From CAIMZW01 sp037133095 (GTDB taxonomy: Bacteria > Actinomycetota > Actinomycetes > Nanopelagicales > Nanopelagicaceae), in assembly GCA_037133095.1 (NCBI GenBank), contig JBAXOT010000006.1, positions 37,339-101,338 on the forward strand: 64,000 nucleotides of DNA, given 5' to 3'. Below are positions 25,816 to 36,182 of this stretch, piece after piece. Each line of letters begins with the position of its first letter. The stretch's first letter is position 1. A program made the translations under genes and the position numbers. The notes under the pieces are model-generated. The model worked only from the letters and a program-made list of their open reading frames with translations, did no database searches and had not been told where the DNA came from.

Positions 25816-28317
25816 TTAGGCAGTTGGAGCCTCGGCCAAATCGCCAGGAGTATCTGGCATTTCAGCCTTTGGTGTTCCAGTGAAAGTGAAGATCTCTTTC
25901 TCATCTTCTACCTTGACATCCACCAAAGTGATCTCTCCGGGCTTTACATCGCCAAAGAGAATCTTCTCCGAGAGCTGATCTTCGATTTCACGCTGGATGC
26001 ATCGCCGCAACGGACGGGCGCCGAGAAGTGGGTCATAGCCGCGTTTAGCAAGGAGCGCCTTTGCTGCGGGGGTGAGTTCGATACCCATGTCGCGGGCGCG
26101 AAGTCGCTCGTCGAGGTTGGCGATCATGAGATCAACAATCTGAACGATTTCAGCCTCGCTGAGTTGATGGAAGACGATGATGTCGTCGATACGGTTAAGG
26201 AACTCAGGACGGAAGTGAGTTTTGAGTTCGTCACTTACCTTGCCCTTCATTCTTTCATAGCTACCTAAGGCATCATCAGAGTTATGGAAACCAAGCCCTA
26301 GCGTCTTCGAAATGTCGCGAGTTCCAAGGTTGGTGGTCATGATGATCACGGTGTTCTTGAAGTCGACGACTCGGCCTTGGGCATCTGTGAGGCGACCATC
26401 TTCGAGAACTTGCAGGAGCGAGTTGAAGATATCTGGATGGGCTTTCTCGATTTCATCGAAGAGCACAACTGAGAATGGCTTACGTCTGACTTTCTCAGTG
26501 AGCTGGCCACCCTCGTCATATCCAACAAAGCCTGGAGGGGCACCGAAGAGGCGGGAAGCGGTGTGCTTCTCGGAATACTCAGACATATCCAATTGGATAA
26601 GGGCATCTTGATCACCAAAGAGGAATTGGGCCAAGGTTCTCGAGAGTTCAGTCTTACCAACACCCGAAGGTCCGGCGAAGATGAAGGAACCGCCAGGACG
26701 CCGTGGGTCTTTTAGGCCGGCGCGAGTACGACGAATCGCCTGCGACAAGGCCCTGATGGCTTGGTCCTGACCAATGACGCGACGGTGGAGTTCATCCTCC
26801 ATACGCAGCAATCTGGCAGTTTCGGCCTCGGTCAATTTGAAGACCGGGATACCAGTGGCAATGGAGAGAACTTCGGCGATGAGTTCTTCATCTACCTCAG
26901 AGACGACATCGAGATCGCCAGCCTTCCAGCTCTTCTCTCGATCGGACTTTTCACCAATGAGATTCTTTTCGCGATCGCGAAGGGATGCCGCGCGTTCAAA
27001 ATCTTGCGAGTCGATAGCAGACTCTTTCTCTTTACGCGCTGTGGCAATCTTGTCATCGAATTCGCGCAACTCGGGAGGTGCAGTCATTCGACGAATTCGC
27101 AGCCGTGAGCCTGCTTCATCGATGAGATCGATTGCCTTATCTGGCAAGAAGCGATCGGAAACATAACGATCAGCAAGGGTGGCTGCAGAAACGAGTGCGG
27201 CATCGGAGATCGAAACTTTGTGATGGGACTCGTAGCGGTCGCGGAGACCTTTGAGTATTTCAATCGTGTGCGCAACAGTTGGCTCGGCCACCTGAATTGG
27301 TTGGAAGCGTCGCTCGAGCGCCGCATCCTTCTCGAGGTGCTTGCGATACTCATCGAGGGTTGTGGCTCCGATGGTCTGGAGTTCGCCACGAGCAAGCATT
27401 GGCTTGAGAATGCTGGCAGCATCAATTGCACCTTCGGCGGCTCCTGCGCCAACCAGGGTATGAATTTCATCGATGAAGAGCACGATATCGCCGCGGGTAC
27501 GAATCTCTTTGAGCACTTTCTTCAACCGCTCTTCAAAATCACCTCGATAGCGACTTCCGGCAACAAGAGCACCGAGGTCGAGTGAATAAAGTTGCTTATC
27601 TTTCAAGGTCTCTGGGACGTCACCACGAACGATCGCCTGGGCCAAGCCCTCAACGATGGCAGTCTTGCCAACGCCTGGCTCGCCAATCAGAACTGGGTTG
27701 TTCTTGGTTCGACGGGAGAGCACTTGCATCACTCGTTCGATCTCTTTATCTCGACCGATGACTGGGTCGAGCTTGCCCTCGCGAGCGGCTTGAGTGAGAT
27801 TTCGACCAAATTGATCGAGTACTAAGGAGGTCGATGCGGTGCCTTCGGCTGGACCACCCGTAGCGACCGCTTCTTTGCCTTGGTAACCAGAGAGCAATTG
27901 AATAACTTGTTGGCGAACTCGATTGAGGTCGGCGCCTAATTTCACCAGAACCTGTGCGGCAACGCCTTCACCTTCACGAATCAAACCAAGCAGGATGTGT
28001 TCGGTACCAATGTAGTTGTGGCCAAGTTGTAAGGCTTCGCGAAGTGAGAGTTCAAGAACTTTCTTAGCGCGGGGGGTGAAAGGGATATGGCCCGAGGGGG
28101 CTTGCTGCCCTTGACCGATAATCTCTTCAACCTGAGAGCGAACAGCCTCAAGGGAGATGCCTAGAGCCTCGAGCGCCTTGGCAGCCACGCCTTCACCTTC
28201 ATGGATCAAACCGAGGAGGATGTGCTCCGTACCAATGTAGTTGTGGTTGAGCATGCGAGCCTCTTCTTGAGCCAAAACTACGACTCGGCGAGCTCGATCG
28301 GTAAATCGCTCAAACAT
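25816..28317 (-). CDS. clpC: Clp protease ATPase subunit ClpC
   Basis: AAA+ unfoldase feeding the ClpP protease. 833 aa. Two Clp-N repeats (about 1-75 and 78-145), first AAA module with Walker A GEPGVGKT (212-219), a UVR/middle domain about 415-465 ([20 protein letters not shown]), second AAA module with [13 protein letters not shown] and [13 protein letters not shown], and a C-terminal ClpB-D2 small domain. Strong AGGAGG ribosome site 7 bases before the ATG. In most actinobacteria the nucleoid gene lsr2 lies directly upstream; it does not here. Confidence 0.97.
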   Translation of the reverse strand: MFERFTDRARRVVVLAQEEARMLNHNYIGTEHILLGLIHEGEGVAAKALEALGISLEAVRSQVEEIIGQGQQAPSGHIPFTPRAKKVLELSLREALQLGHNYIGTEHILLGLIREGEGVAAQVLVKLGADLNRVRQQVIQLLSGYQGKEAVATGGPAEGTASTSLVLDQFGRNLTQAAREGKLDPVIGRDKEIERVMQVLSRRTKNNPVLIGEPGVGKTAIVEGLAQAIVRGDVPETLKDKQLYSLDLGALVAGSRYRGDFEERLKKVLKEIRTRGDIVLFIDEIHTLVGAGAAEGAIDAASILKPMLARGELQTIGATTLDEYRKHLEKDAALERRFQPIQVAEPTVAHTIEILKGLRDRYESHHKVSISDAALVSAATLADRYVSDRFLPDKAIDLIDEAGSRLRIRRMTAPPELREFDDKIATARKEKESAIDSQDFERAASLRDREKNLIGEKSDREKSWKAGDLDVVSEVDEELIAEVLSIATGIPVFKLTEAETARLLRMEDELHRRVIGQDQAIRALSQAIRRTRAGLKDPRRPGGSFIFAGPSGVGKTELSRTLAQFLFGDQDALIQLDMSEYSEKHTASRLFGAPPGFVGYDEGGQLTEKVRRKPFSVVLFDEIEKAHPDIFNSLLQVLEDGRLTDAQGRVVDFKNTVIIMTTNLGTRDISKTLGLGFHNSDDALGSYERMKGKVSDELKTHFRPEFLNRIDDIIVFHQLSEAEIVQIVDLMIANLDERLRARDMGIELTPAAKALLAKRGYDPLLGARPLRRCIQREIEDQLSEKILFGDVKPGEITLVDVKVEDEKEIFTFTGTPKAEMPDTPGDLAEAPTA

Positions 28318-28324
28318 GGGAGTG

Positions 28325-28330
28325 CCTCCT
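28325..28330 (-). promoter_or_regulatory. ribosome binding site of clpC
   Basis: Perfect AGGAGG on the minus strand, 7 bases before ATG 28317; the strongest Shine-Dalgarno site here along with that of ctaG. It shows clpC has a leader, unlike most first genes in this window. Confidence 0.85.
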
Positions 28331-28404
28331 TAAACTTTCGTAAGCCTTAACGGTACTCATGTAACCCCATAGGGGACAAAGTTATGCCCAAAAGATGATG
28401 GGTT

Positions 28405-28920
28405 CTACCTGAGATCTTTAATCATTCGGGTATTGCCAAGAGTATTCGGCTTAACGCTCTCCAGGTCGAGGAATTCGGCCACACCAGCGTCATACGAGCG
28501 TAAAAGTTGAGCATAGATCTCCGGTTCAACCGGAGTCCCCTCGATTTCAATGAATCCGTGGCGGCCAAAGAACTCGGTCTCGAAGGTGAGGCAAAAGATT
28601 CGATCGACCCCAATTTCTCGGGCTCGTTCAACGATTCGGCTCAAAATTGCATGACCTACCCCAGCCCCCCGCAGGTTTTCCGCCACCGCCAGGGTTCGGA
28701 CCTCGGCTAAGTCTTCCCAAAGGATATGAAGCGCCCCACAGCCAACGACTTCGCCATCCAAGACGGCCACGGTAAATTCCTGGACCGCCTCGTACAACGT
28801 GACCGTCTCCTTGGAGAGCAATCGTCGTTGCAGTGAATACGTGTCGATGATGTGGCGAATTGCCTTCACATCCGAAGTGCGAGCGCCTCGGATTTCTACG
28901 GCTTGGGCTAATTTAGACAT
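28405..28920 (-). CDS. argA: amino-acid N-acetyltransferase (ArgA-like, GNAT)
   Basis: 171 aa GNAT enzyme of the short actinobacterial N-acetylglutamate synthase type (as Rv2747). EIRGARTSDVKAIRHIID at the N-terminus, RTLAVAENLRGAGVGHAILS (about 95-114) is the acetyl-CoA loop, CLTFETEFFGRHGFIEIEG the C-terminal signature. Predicted to start arginine synthesis by acetylating glutamate or glutamine. Starts 3 bp after the lysS stop, so co-transcribed with lysS. Confidence 0.88.
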   Translation of the reverse strand: MSKLAQAVEIRGARTSDVKAIRHIIDTYSLQRRLLSKETVTLYEAVQEFTVAVLDGEVVGCGALHILWEDLAEVRTLAVAENLRGAGVGHAILSRIVERAREIGVDRIFCLTFETEFFGRHGFIEIEGTPVEPEIYAQLLRSYDAGVAEFLDLESVKPNTLGNTRMIKDLR

Positions 28921-28923
28921 CGA

Positions 28924-30450
28924 TCAATTCTCTTCCGGCTTGACCAGCGGAAAGAGGATAGTTTCGCGAATCCCCAGCCCAGTCAGTGCCATAAGGAGAC
29001 GATCAATACCCATTCCCATCCCACCCATCGGAGGCATGCCATATTCCATAGCTCGCAAGAAGTCTTCGTCGATCTGCATGGCCTCCAGATCACCACTGGC
29101 ACCTTGGATCGCTTGTTCGGTGAGCCGTTCGCGTTGGATGATCGGGTCGACGAGCTCGGAGTAGCCAGTGGCGAGTTCGAAACCTTCGATATACAGGTCC
29201 CACTTCTCAGCAATGCCAGCGATATCTCGGTGCGCACGAACCAAAGGAGAGGTATCAACCGGATAGCCCTTCACAAAAATCGGCCCAGTCAATTTTCCAT
29301 CCATGACGTGTTCAAAAATTTCTTCTGCAAGTTTGCCAGTGATCCACTTCGGGTCAACCTTCATCCCCAATTTGGTGGCGATAAGTTTTAATTCCTCATA
29401 GGAGGTCTGAGGTGTCACTTCATGACCAACGCCTTCTGAAATGAGATCAAAGAGCGATGCCTCGCGCCAATCTCCTCCGAGATCAAGTTCGCGGCCATCA
29501 TGATGAGTGACGATATGACTGCCAAAAATGGAAAATGCCGCCTCTTGGATCAACGATTTCGTTATCTCGGCAATGGAATTCCAATCGCCATATGCCTGAT
29601 AACTCTCCAACATTGCAAACTCTGGTGAGTGACTAGAGTCCGCGCCTTCATTTCGAAAGTTGCGGTTGATTTCAAAGACGCGTTCGATTCCACCAACAAC
29701 GCAACGCTTGAGAAATAACTCGGGCGCAATCCGAAGAAAAAGATCCATGTCGTAAGCATTGCTGAAGGTCTTAAACGGACGTGCCGTGGCACCACCGTGC
29801 ATGACCTGCAACATCGGAGTTTCCACCTCGATGAAATCTCGTTTGGAATATGAATCACGTAATGATCGCATCACGGCTGGACGAAGGCGTGCGATTGATC
29901 TCGCTTCAGGACGAACGATCAAATCAACATAACGCATTCGGACTCGGGTCTCCTCGGAGAGCGGCTTATGCTCTACTGGGAGCGGGCGCAACGACTTTGC
30001 CGCCAACTGCCACGAAGTGGCGAGAATAGATAGTTCGCCACGCTTTGAGGTAATAATCTCGCCAGTTACGCTGACCAGGTCTGCTAAATCAACTTCGGAT
30101 TTCCATTGATCCAAAACATCCTGACCAACTTTGTCGAGGGAGAACATCGCCTGTAACTCGGTGCCGTCGCCTTCACGCAGCGTCGCAAAACAGAGTTTTC
30201 CCGTATCGCGTTTAAAAATTACTCTTCCAGTCACGCTCTCTATAACGCCGGTGGCGACATCGATAGCCAAACCTTCATGTGCCGAACGAACCTCTTTGAG
30301 CGAAATTGTGCGCGCTACGGCAACTGGATAGGGGTCGGCGCCTCGGTCAATGATTGCGGCGCGCTTTTCCCGGCGGATTCGGAGTTGTTCCGGCAGATCG
30401 TCATCTGCAGGCGTAGGGGCACCGAGAGAAGGGGATTGAGAATCGCTCAT
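28924..30450 (-). CDS. lysS: lysyl-tRNA synthetase, class II
   Basis: Charges tRNA-Lys. 508 aa: OB-fold anticodon domain about 55-160 ([20 protein letters not shown]), class II motif 1 in [20 protein letters not shown], motif 2 in [20 protein letters not shown] and motif 3 in [13 protein letters not shown] near the C-terminus. A TAGACT element sits 10 bases upstream of the ATG. Leads the lysS-argA pair ahead of clpC. Confidence 0.97.
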   Translation of the reverse strand: MSDSQSPSLGAPTPADDDLPEQLRIRREKRAAIIDRGADPYPVAVARTISLKEVRSAHEGLAIDVATGVIESVTGRVIFKRDTGKLCFATLREGDGTELQAMFSLDKVGQDVLDQWKSEVDLADLVSVTGEIITSKRGELSILATSWQLAAKSLRPLPVEHKPLSEETRVRMRYVDLIVRPEARSIARLRPAVMRSLRDSYSKRDFIEVETPMLQVMHGGATARPFKTFSNAYDMDLFLRIAPELFLKRCVVGGIERVFEINRNFRNEGADSSHSPEFAMLESYQAYGDWNSIAEITKSLIQEAAFSIFGSHIVTHHDGRELDLGGDWREASLFDLISEGVGHEVTPQTSYEELKLIATKLGMKVDPKWITGKLAEEIFEHVMDGKLTGPIFVKGYPVDTSPLVRAHRDIAGIAEKWDLYIEGFELATGYSELVDPIIQRERLTEQAIQGASGDLEAMQIDEDFLRAMEYGMPPMGGMGMGIDRLLMALTGLGIRETILFPLVKPEEN

Positions 30451-30470
30451 AAGGTGGTCGAGTCTACCGT

Positions 30471-31247
30471 TTAGGAATTCCTGGCGTGAACGAGACGAAG
30501 TCCAATCAAAGTTAGATGCGGTTCGTGAAAATCAATATTTTCGCTGACATCTAGAACCAGGGGAGCCAATCCCCCGGTGGCAATGACCGTCGTCTCTTCT
30601 AGTCCAGGATAAAGTTCCTCAAGCTCATCAATAATTCGATTGACCAAGCCATCAACTTGACCAGCAAAACCGTAAATAGTTCCGGATTGAAGCGCCTCTA
30701 CCGTGTTCTTGCCAATAACAGATTTCGGCCGAATCAATTCAACTTTTCGAAGTTGCGCCGCCCTCGCGGCCAGCGCATCTACTGAAATTTCAATTCCGGG
30801 GGCCAATGCGCCACCAAGAAATTCACCCTTGGGCGAGACCACATCTAAATTTGTGGAAGTGCCAAAATCAACGACGATGCAGGGGCCCTTGTCGCCGTAG
30901 AGGGTGTGAGCCGCCAAGGTATTGACGATGCGATCGGCCCCGATCTCCTTCGGGTTATCTACCAATAATGGAACACCAGTTTTGATCCCGGGTTCGATAA
31001 TTGTGGTCGGAATGTGGGCAAAGTTCTCACGAATCATGGTGCGCAATTCGCGAAGTGATGCTGGCACGGTCGAACAAACCGCCAATCCAGTCAACGTGAA
31101 CCCCTGAACCAAGGATCGATATTGCAGCCACAGTTCATCGGCCGTATCTCGCGGATCAGTCTTAACTCGCCAGGAGTGCACCAACTCTTCGCCGTCAAAG
31201 ACGCCTAAGACCGTATTGGTATTTCCTACATCTACAGTGAGTAGCAT
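30471..31247 (-). CDS. coaX: type III pantothenate kinase CoaX
   Basis: First step of CoA synthesis. 258 aa from ATG 31247, which gives the canonical N-terminus [20 protein letters not shown]; an in-frame extension upstream lies inside nadC and is rejected. Other ASKHA motifs: [19 protein letters not shown] (about 122-140) and [11 protein letters not shown]. Only 1 bp separates it from the nadC stop. Together with panC it covers parts of the pantothenate to CoA pathway. Confidence 0.95.
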   Translation of the reverse strand: MLLTVDVGNTNTVLGVFDGEELVHSWRVKTDPRDTADELWLQYRSLVQGFTLTGLAVCSTVPASLRELRTMIRENFAHIPTTIIEPGIKTGVPLLVDNPKEIGADRIVNTLAAHTLYGDKGPCIVVDFGTSTNLDVVSPKGEFLGGALAPGIEISVDALAARAAQLRKVELIRPKSVIGKNTVEALQSGTIYGFAGQVDGLVNRIIDELEELYPGLEETTVIATGGLAPLVLDVSENIDFHEPHLTLIGLRLVHARNS

Positions 31248-31248
31248 G

Positions 31249-32124
31249 TTAATCCGCCTTAAAATCGAGTCCGATATCGAGAACTGCAGCTGAATGAGTG
31301 AGTGCGCCAACTGCCAAATAATCCACGCCAGTGCTGGCGTACGCTCTGGCATTTTCTAATGTGAGACCACCTGAGGCTTCCAATTTGATTCGCCCTTGAA
31401 CCATCTCTACTGCGGCACGACATTGTTCGAGCGACATGTTGTCTAGGAGAACTAGGTCTGCGCCCGCCTCAACTACATCACGCAACTGCTCCAACCGATC
31501 AACCTCGACCTCTACAGCAATATTTGGAAATAGTTTGCGAACCGCCTCAAAGGCTTTTGTTACTCCGCCGGCGGCCAGGATGTGATTGTCCTTAATAAGA
31601 GCTGCATCCGACAGGGACATTCGGTGATTGGTACCGCCGCCCATTCGAACCGCAAACTTTTCCAGCTCACGATGTAACGGCGTAGTTTTACGAGTATCGC
31701 GAATTTGAACTGGTAGACCTTTTACATCTTCAACCCAACGGTGCGTCAAGGTTGAAATGCCACTGAGCCTGCCCAAGAAGTTAAGACAAGTTCGCTCGGC
31801 AAGAAGAAGTTTCCGGGTATTGCCCTTGACTACCAAAATTATTTGTCCTGCGATGACTCGATCACCTTCCGCCGCATGCAAAGAATATTCCGTGATGCCT
31901 TGGCTCTCTAACACCGCTGCGGCAATATTCAAGCCAGAAACTGTGCCGGCTCGTCGAACTCGAAATTCTCCAATTGATTTTTGGTCATCGGGGATCGTCG
32001 CAACCGAGGTGACATCGATTCCACCAGCTAGATCCTCAGCGATCGTGCGCACCACTAGGTCTTCCACGTAAACTGGATCAAGTTGGTACTTTTGTAACTG
32101 CTCGATGAGTGAATTACTCAGCAT
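31249..32124 (-). CDS. nadC: quinolinate phosphoribosyltransferase NadC
   Basis: Converts quinolinate and PRPP to nicotinate mononucleotide in de novo NAD synthesis. 291 aa. Visible: RDTRKTTPLHRELEKFAVRM (substrate and PRPP contacts), GGGTNHRMSLSDAALIKDNH, VEVEVDRLEQL, LLDNMSLEQCR and LEASGGLTLENARAYASTGVD. Overlaps the nadB stop by 11 bp. nadA is not in this window. Confidence 0.96.
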   Translation of the reverse strand: MLSNSLIEQLQKYQLDPVYVEDLVVRTIAEDLAGGIDVTSVATIPDDQKSIGEFRVRRAGTVSGLNIAAAVLESQGITEYSLHAAEGDRVIAGQIILVVKGNTRKLLLAERTCLNFLGRLSGISTLTHRWVEDVKGLPVQIRDTRKTTPLHRELEKFAVRMGGGTNHRMSLSDAALIKDNHILAAGGVTKAFEAVRKLFPNIAVEVEVDRLEQLRDVVEAGADLVLLDNMSLEQCRAAVEMVQGRIKLEASGGLTLENARAYASTGVDYLAVGALTHSAAVLDIGLDFKAD

Positions 32125-33730
32125 GATTTACCTCTTCTAAATGAGTACTCCAATTGCCATTTACATCCAATTCTTGAACTATGTGTTTCTGCCAATCAAG
32201 CGAAGTTTCTGGAAAATCGCTGCGCCAATGCGAACCACGAGACTCTTTTCGTTCGAGTGCCGCTCGCACAATTGCTTCTGCGAGGAGATAGAGATTTGTA
32301 GCTTCCCAAGCCTCGATCCTAGGTTCTAGGGAACGCCTGGTCCGTAATTGCTTTAATACTGAAAAGGTTTCCTTAAGAGAAGTCTCAGAACGCATCACGC
32401 CCGCGCCTTGGCTCATTGCAAGTTGCAGTGGAAGTTGAATGGCTGGGTTCAAAAGGAAATTTTCCGAGGTATCCGCGACCGGTTCCAACCATGGTCCAAT
32501 TTCTTTTGAGATGTGCTCGGCAATGCGAGCACCAAAGACCAATCCCTCCAAAAGTGAATTGGATGCCAATCGATTGGCGCCATGGGCGCCAGTGCAGGCA
32601 GTTTCACCGCATGCATAAAGTCGAGGCACTGAGGTCAAACCATTGAGGTCGACCAAGACGCCGCCTGAGGCATAGTGAGAAGCCGGAGCTACTGGAATTA
32701 ATTGAGTCGTGGGATCGATGCCATTGCTCTTGCACGAACTGTTGATCGTAGGAAATCGGTCTGGAAAATCCTTCACGCCAGTGGCATCAAGCCACACATG
32801 CGGAACACCCGACTCTTTCATCTGGATAAAAATTTCTTTCGCCACAATATCTCGCGGCGCGAGTTCAGCTTGTGGATGCTTGCCCAACATAAATCTTTCG
32901 CCGCGATGATTCAACAGAAGCGCACCTTCACCACGGACTGCTTCGCTGATCAATGGTTGCTGACCTGCGGCCGAAGAATCCCGCCAGAGTACGGTTGGAT
33001 GGAATTGAATGAATTCGACATCTGCAACTTTGGCGCCAGCGCGAAGTGCGAGGGCAACTCCATCGCCGGTAGATACCGACGGGTTTGTAGTTTGCGAGTA
33101 GACCTGACCTAGTCCCCCAGTGGCAATCACAACCGCACGAGCGATCACCCGACCAACGCCATCTCGACTACCAACTCCGATAACGTGCAGAGTAACGCCG
33201 CAAATTTCACCATTAGCAGCATGAAGCGCGTCCAAAGCCAAAGCGTGTTCAACAACTTCAATTCCTGAATCTTCATGTACGGCAGCAACAAGAGCTCGAG
33301 ACACCTCGGCCCCAGTGGCATCACCGCCGGCATGCAGAATTCGATTTCGCAGATGTCCGCCTTCACGAGTCAACGCAATTTCGCCAGACTCGGATTTATC
33401 AAAGAGCGCGCCTCTGGCAATTAATTTTCGAACCGCTTCGGGGCCTTCGCTCACGAGGACATCGACAGCGGCAACATCACAAAGTCCAGCGCCAGCAACC
33501 AAGGTATCTATCTTGTGTTGTTCCGGCGTATCACCTGGCCCGAGTGCCGCGGCGATGCCGCCTTGCGCCCACTTAGTCGAACCTTCATCTATGTGCGCTT
33601 TTGTTACTAGTAAAACTGATAAACCGCTGGCTCGAATATTTAGCGCAGCCGTCAAGCCCGCAACGCCAGACCCTATGACGACAACATCGGCGCGCGATGT
33701 CCATCCTGGCTTTCCAGCGAGCAACTTCAT
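32114..33730 (-). CDS. nadB: L-aspartate oxidase NadB
   Basis: FAD enzyme that makes iminoaspartate for quinolinate synthesis. 538 aa. FAD-binding start DVVVIGSGVAGLTAALNI (about 16-33), KWAQGGIAAALGPGDTPEQH, RGEGALLLNHRGERFM, ASHYASGGVLVDLNGLTSV and ACGETACTGAHGANRLASNS, then the fumarate-reductase C-terminal helical domain. ATGA-coupled to panC. Confidence 0.96.
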   Translation of the reverse strand: MKLLAGKPGWTSRADVVVIGSGVAGLTAALNIRASGLSVLLVTKAHIDEGSTKWAQGGIAAALGPGDTPEQHKIDTLVAGAGLCDVAAVDVLVSEGPEAVRKLIARGALFDKSESGEIALTREGGHLRNRILHAGGDATGAEVSRALVAAVHEDSGIEVVEHALALDALHAANGEICGVTLHVIGVGSRDGVGRVIARAVVIATGGLGQVYSQTTNPSVSTGDGVALALRAGAKVADVEFIQFHPTVLWRDSSAAGQQPLISEAVRGEGALLLNHRGERFMLGKHPQAELAPRDIVAKEIFIQMKESGVPHVWLDATGVKDFPDRFPTINSSCKSNGIDPTTQLIPVAPASHYASGGVLVDLNGLTSVPRLYACGETACTGAHGANRLASNSLLEGLVFGARIAEHISKEIGPWLEPVADTSENFLLNPAIQLPLQLAMSQGAGVMRSETSLKETFSVLKQLRTRRSLEPRIEAWEATNLYLLAEAIVRAALERKESRGSHWRSDFPETSLDWQKHIVQELDVNGNWSTHLEEVNHAE

Positions 33731-34521
33731 TGACCCACCTTACGAGAATTCATCACCATATTGTCGAGCAATCGGATGCCATTCACCCAACCGGCTACCA
33801 GAGCGCGATTCTGGGTCTCTTCAGTGACTGCAGGGCTGAAGGAAATCTCGTCAATGATTTCCACGTAATCAAGAGTGAAGGAAGGTTCGGTTGCGAGGAT
33901 CTCGTAAAGGGTGGCGCGTTGGCGGGCCAGCGTTTCTTCGGAACGGGCCAATCGCAGGGCGCGAGAAATCACCAGCGCTGATGCTCGTGCATCGTCATCG
34001 AGGCGCACATTGCGCGAAGAGAGGGCTAATCCATCATCGTCTCGGATGAGAGGTGCGGCGACAATATTTATTGGGAGATTCAACTGCGCCACCATTTGGC
34101 GAACTAAAAATAGTTGTTGGAAATCCTTCTCACCAAAAATCGCAGACTCTGGTTGAGTGAGATCAAATAACCGCTTGACCACCGTCAACATGCCATCAAA
34201 GTGGCCGGACCTCGATGCACCTTCATACTTCGTACCAAGCTCACCTGAGTTCAGCCGTTCAATATCGCCCGGATAGATTTCAGTATTAGTGGGAAACCAG
34301 ACTTGAGTTGCACCTGCCGCCAGCGCTCGTTCCGTATCAGTTGCTTGGCTTCGCGGATAATTTTCTAAATCCTCTTGGCTATCAAATTGCAGTGGATTGA
34401 CAAAGACACTGACGAGTACCTCATCAGAAATTTTCCGCGCAATCTCGATGAGTGATTCATGTCCGCGATGAAGTGCGCCCATGGTTGGGACAAAGGTCAA
34501 AGGATGGTGCAGATTGTTCAT
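33727..34521 (-). CDS. panC: pantothenate synthetase PanC
   Basis: Joins pantoate and beta-alanine. 264 aa, with a shortened N-terminus: the signature FVPTMGALHRGHESL begins at residue 11, about 20 residues earlier than in many PanC proteins, and no ATG, GTG or TTG is available just upstream. GEKDFQQLFLVRQMV and LALSSRNVRLDDDAR (KMSKS-equivalent) are intact. A TATATT element in the 49 bp gap before it may be an internal promoter. The usual neighbour panD is absent here. Confidence 0.95.
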   Translation of the reverse strand: MNNLHHPLTFVPTMGALHRGHESLIEIARKISDEVLVSVFVNPLQFDSQEDLENYPRSQATDTERALAAGATQVWFPTNTEIYPGDIERLNSGELGTKYEGASRSGHFDGMLTVVKRLFDLTQPESAIFGEKDFQQLFLVRQMVAQLNLPINIVAAPLIRDDDGLALSSRNVRLDDDARASALVISRALRLARSEETLARQRATLYEILATEPSFTLDYVEIIDEISFSPAVTEETQNRALVAGWVNGIRLLDNMVMNSRKVGQ

Positions 34522-34570
34522 TGCTCCAGTCCTTTCCGGGTACCGGGCTCGGGTCCTAAATATACTCGGA

Positions 34571-35017
34571 TTAAGAAAGTCCAGCCAAAATTTCAGCTAC
34601 AGCGCCCTGCCTTGGTAACTGTGCATCTGGATCAATTTCAAGCCATGGTTCTAAGACAAAGCGACGAAGATGCGCCAAGGGATGGGGCAAGGTCAACTCT
34701 GCAGATTCAATCGCATAGCCTTCGACCATTATTAAATCCAGATCGAGGGTTCGGGCTGCCCATTTCTCTTCTCGCTCTCGCCCTTGTCGGGCTTCGATCT
34801 GCAACATCACTTGTAAAAGTTCAAGAGGATCGCGATCACACTCACCAATAAGCACTGCATTGAGATACATCGGTTGGTCGGTTACGCCAAATGGTTCGGT
34901 CTCGTGAAAAGTTGAAACAACTGTGATCGTTAGAACGGCGGCCAATTCCGCCACGGCAGTATTTAAATGTTCTTCCCGATCGCCAAGATTCGAGCCGAGG
35001 GCAATGACAACTTTCAT
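34571..35017 (-). CDS. folK: HPPK, 6-hydroxymethyl-dihydropterin pyrophosphokinase FolK
   Basis: Activates the pterin for folate synthesis. 148 aa. ALGSNLGDREEHLNTAVAEL at the N-terminus, FHETEPFGVTDQPMYLNAV, and the metal-binding ARTLDLDLIMVEG followed by LTLPHPLAHLRRFVLEPW. Overlaps the folB stop by 4 bp. Confidence 0.95.
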   Translation of the reverse strand: MKVVIALGSNLGDREEHLNTAVAELAAVLTITVVSTFHETEPFGVTDQPMYLNAVLIGECDRDPLELLQVMLQIEARQGREREEKWAARTLDLDLIMVEGYAIESAELTLPHPLAHLRRFVLEPWLEIDPDAQLPRQGAVAEILAGLS

Positions 35018-35376
35018 CGAGTTCGCTCAATCTTTATTGCTATATCGGAAATCGAAACGCCAACAGGTGCATCAGGTTTGTGAACCGTTACTACCACTTT
35101 TCGAACGAGTGAATACCGATCCAGAATTGCCAGCGCAATGTGCTCGCCGAGTTTTTCAATGAGCGAGAACGGTTCGCCGATTATCGCGTCGTGCGCCAGT
35201 TTGGCAACTTTTGAATAATCCACGGTGTTGATCAAATGATCTGAATTTCCGGCAGCCACTAGGTCGAGATCAAGGACCACATCAACGATAAAAAGTTGAC
35301 CATTGACCCGCTCTTCCGGAAACACACCGTGATAACCGGTATCGGAAATTCCCGTCAAAATTATTTGATCACTCAT
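35014..35376 (-). CDS. folB: dihydroneopterin aldolase FolB
   Basis: Cleaves dihydroneopterin to the pterin used by FolK. 120 aa from ATG 35376, chosen because it makes an ATGA overlap with the folP stop; five more in-frame codons exist upstream. Signature ILTGISDTGYHGVFPEER with the catalytic Tyr/Glu, NTVDYSKVAKLAHD and VTVHKPDAPVGVSISDIAI. Confidence 0.94.
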   Translation of the reverse strand: MSDQIILTGISDTGYHGVFPEERVNGQLFIVDVVLDLDLVAAGNSDHLINTVDYSKVAKLAHDAIIGEPFSLIEKLGEHIALAILDRYSLVRKVVVTVHKPDAPVGVSISDIAIKIERTR

Positions 35377-36173
35377 TTCATCATCTCCCATGCCACATCA
35401 ATTGCTTCTCGATGTGATTTAACACTATGCGTGCGGACGCCCCAAATGTTGTGGCTCGTCATGAGCGCAGTTATAACTACCGAGGCATTCTCTCGTTCAT
35501 CCGGAATGGTCGAGCCAAGCAGTTCGCCTAGAAATCGTTTTCGAGAAGCCCCAATCAGAATCGGGTACCCCAAAAGCGATAATCGATCGATGCCACGCAA
35601 AAGCGCCCAATTGTGTTCGCTATTTTTAGCAAATCCCAATCCTGGATCGATGATTAATTGTTCCGGATTCACTCCAGCAGCCAACAGCGAAGAGATGCGA
35701 TCGTCTAATTCAGTCTTCACTTCAGCAACGACATCTTCATATTGAGCTAACTCATTCATATTTTTCGAATGGCCGCGCCAATGCATAGCAATATATTGAA
35801 TCTCTGGATTTTTTGCGACCAGCCCTGACATGGCCGAGTCAGCCAACCCGCCACTGACGTCGTTGATATAAACGGCTCCAGCGGCTATCGCCTCGCGCGC
35901 CACTTCACTTCGAGTTGTGTCGATACTTATGTGCGCGCCCAACTTCTTCAACTCTTTGATCACGGGGATGGTTCGAGATTTCTCTTCTTCAAGACTCACA
36001 CGTTCCGCGCCGGGTCGAGTTGATTCGCCACCAATATCAATAATGTCGACGCCTTCAGAAATCATGACTTGAGCATGCGCGATCGCTGCTTCAAAAGTGT
36101 TATGACGACCGCCATCGGCAAAAGAATCAGGGGTCACATTAAGGATTCCCATGACCACAGGCTTTACCGACAT
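35373..36173 (-). CDS. folP: dihydropteroate synthase FolP
   Basis: Condenses the pterin diphosphate with p-aminobenzoate; the sulfonamide target. 266 aa TIM barrel. GILNVTPDSFADGGRH (8-23), IDIGGESTRPGAERV, ISIDTTRSEVAREA, LIIDPGLGFAKNSEHN and LIGASRKRFLGEL are all intact. The start is 9 bp after the folE stop. Confidence 0.97.
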   Translation of the reverse strand: MSVKPVVMGILNVTPDSFADGGRHNTFEAAIAHAQVMISEGVDIIDIGGESTRPGAERVSLEEEKSRTIPVIKELKKLGAHISIDTTRSEVAREAIAAGAVYINDVSGGLADSAMSGLVAKNPEIQYIAMHWRGHSKNMNELAQYEDVVAEVKTELDDRISSLLAAGVNPEQLIIDPGLGFAKNSEHNWALLRGIDRLSLLGYPILIGASRKRFLGELLGSTIPDERENASVVITALMTSHNIWGVRTHSVKSHREAIDVAWEMMK

Positions 36174-36182
36174 GGTTATAGG

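Noticed and set aside
31248..31352. Upstream extension of coaX
   Set aside because: Overlaps nadC; the internal ATG at 31247 gives the canonical CoaX N-terminus.
34459..34851. 130-codon plus-strand frame over panC/folK
   Set aside because: Lies opposite two well-supported folate and pantothenate genes; no start signal or domain.
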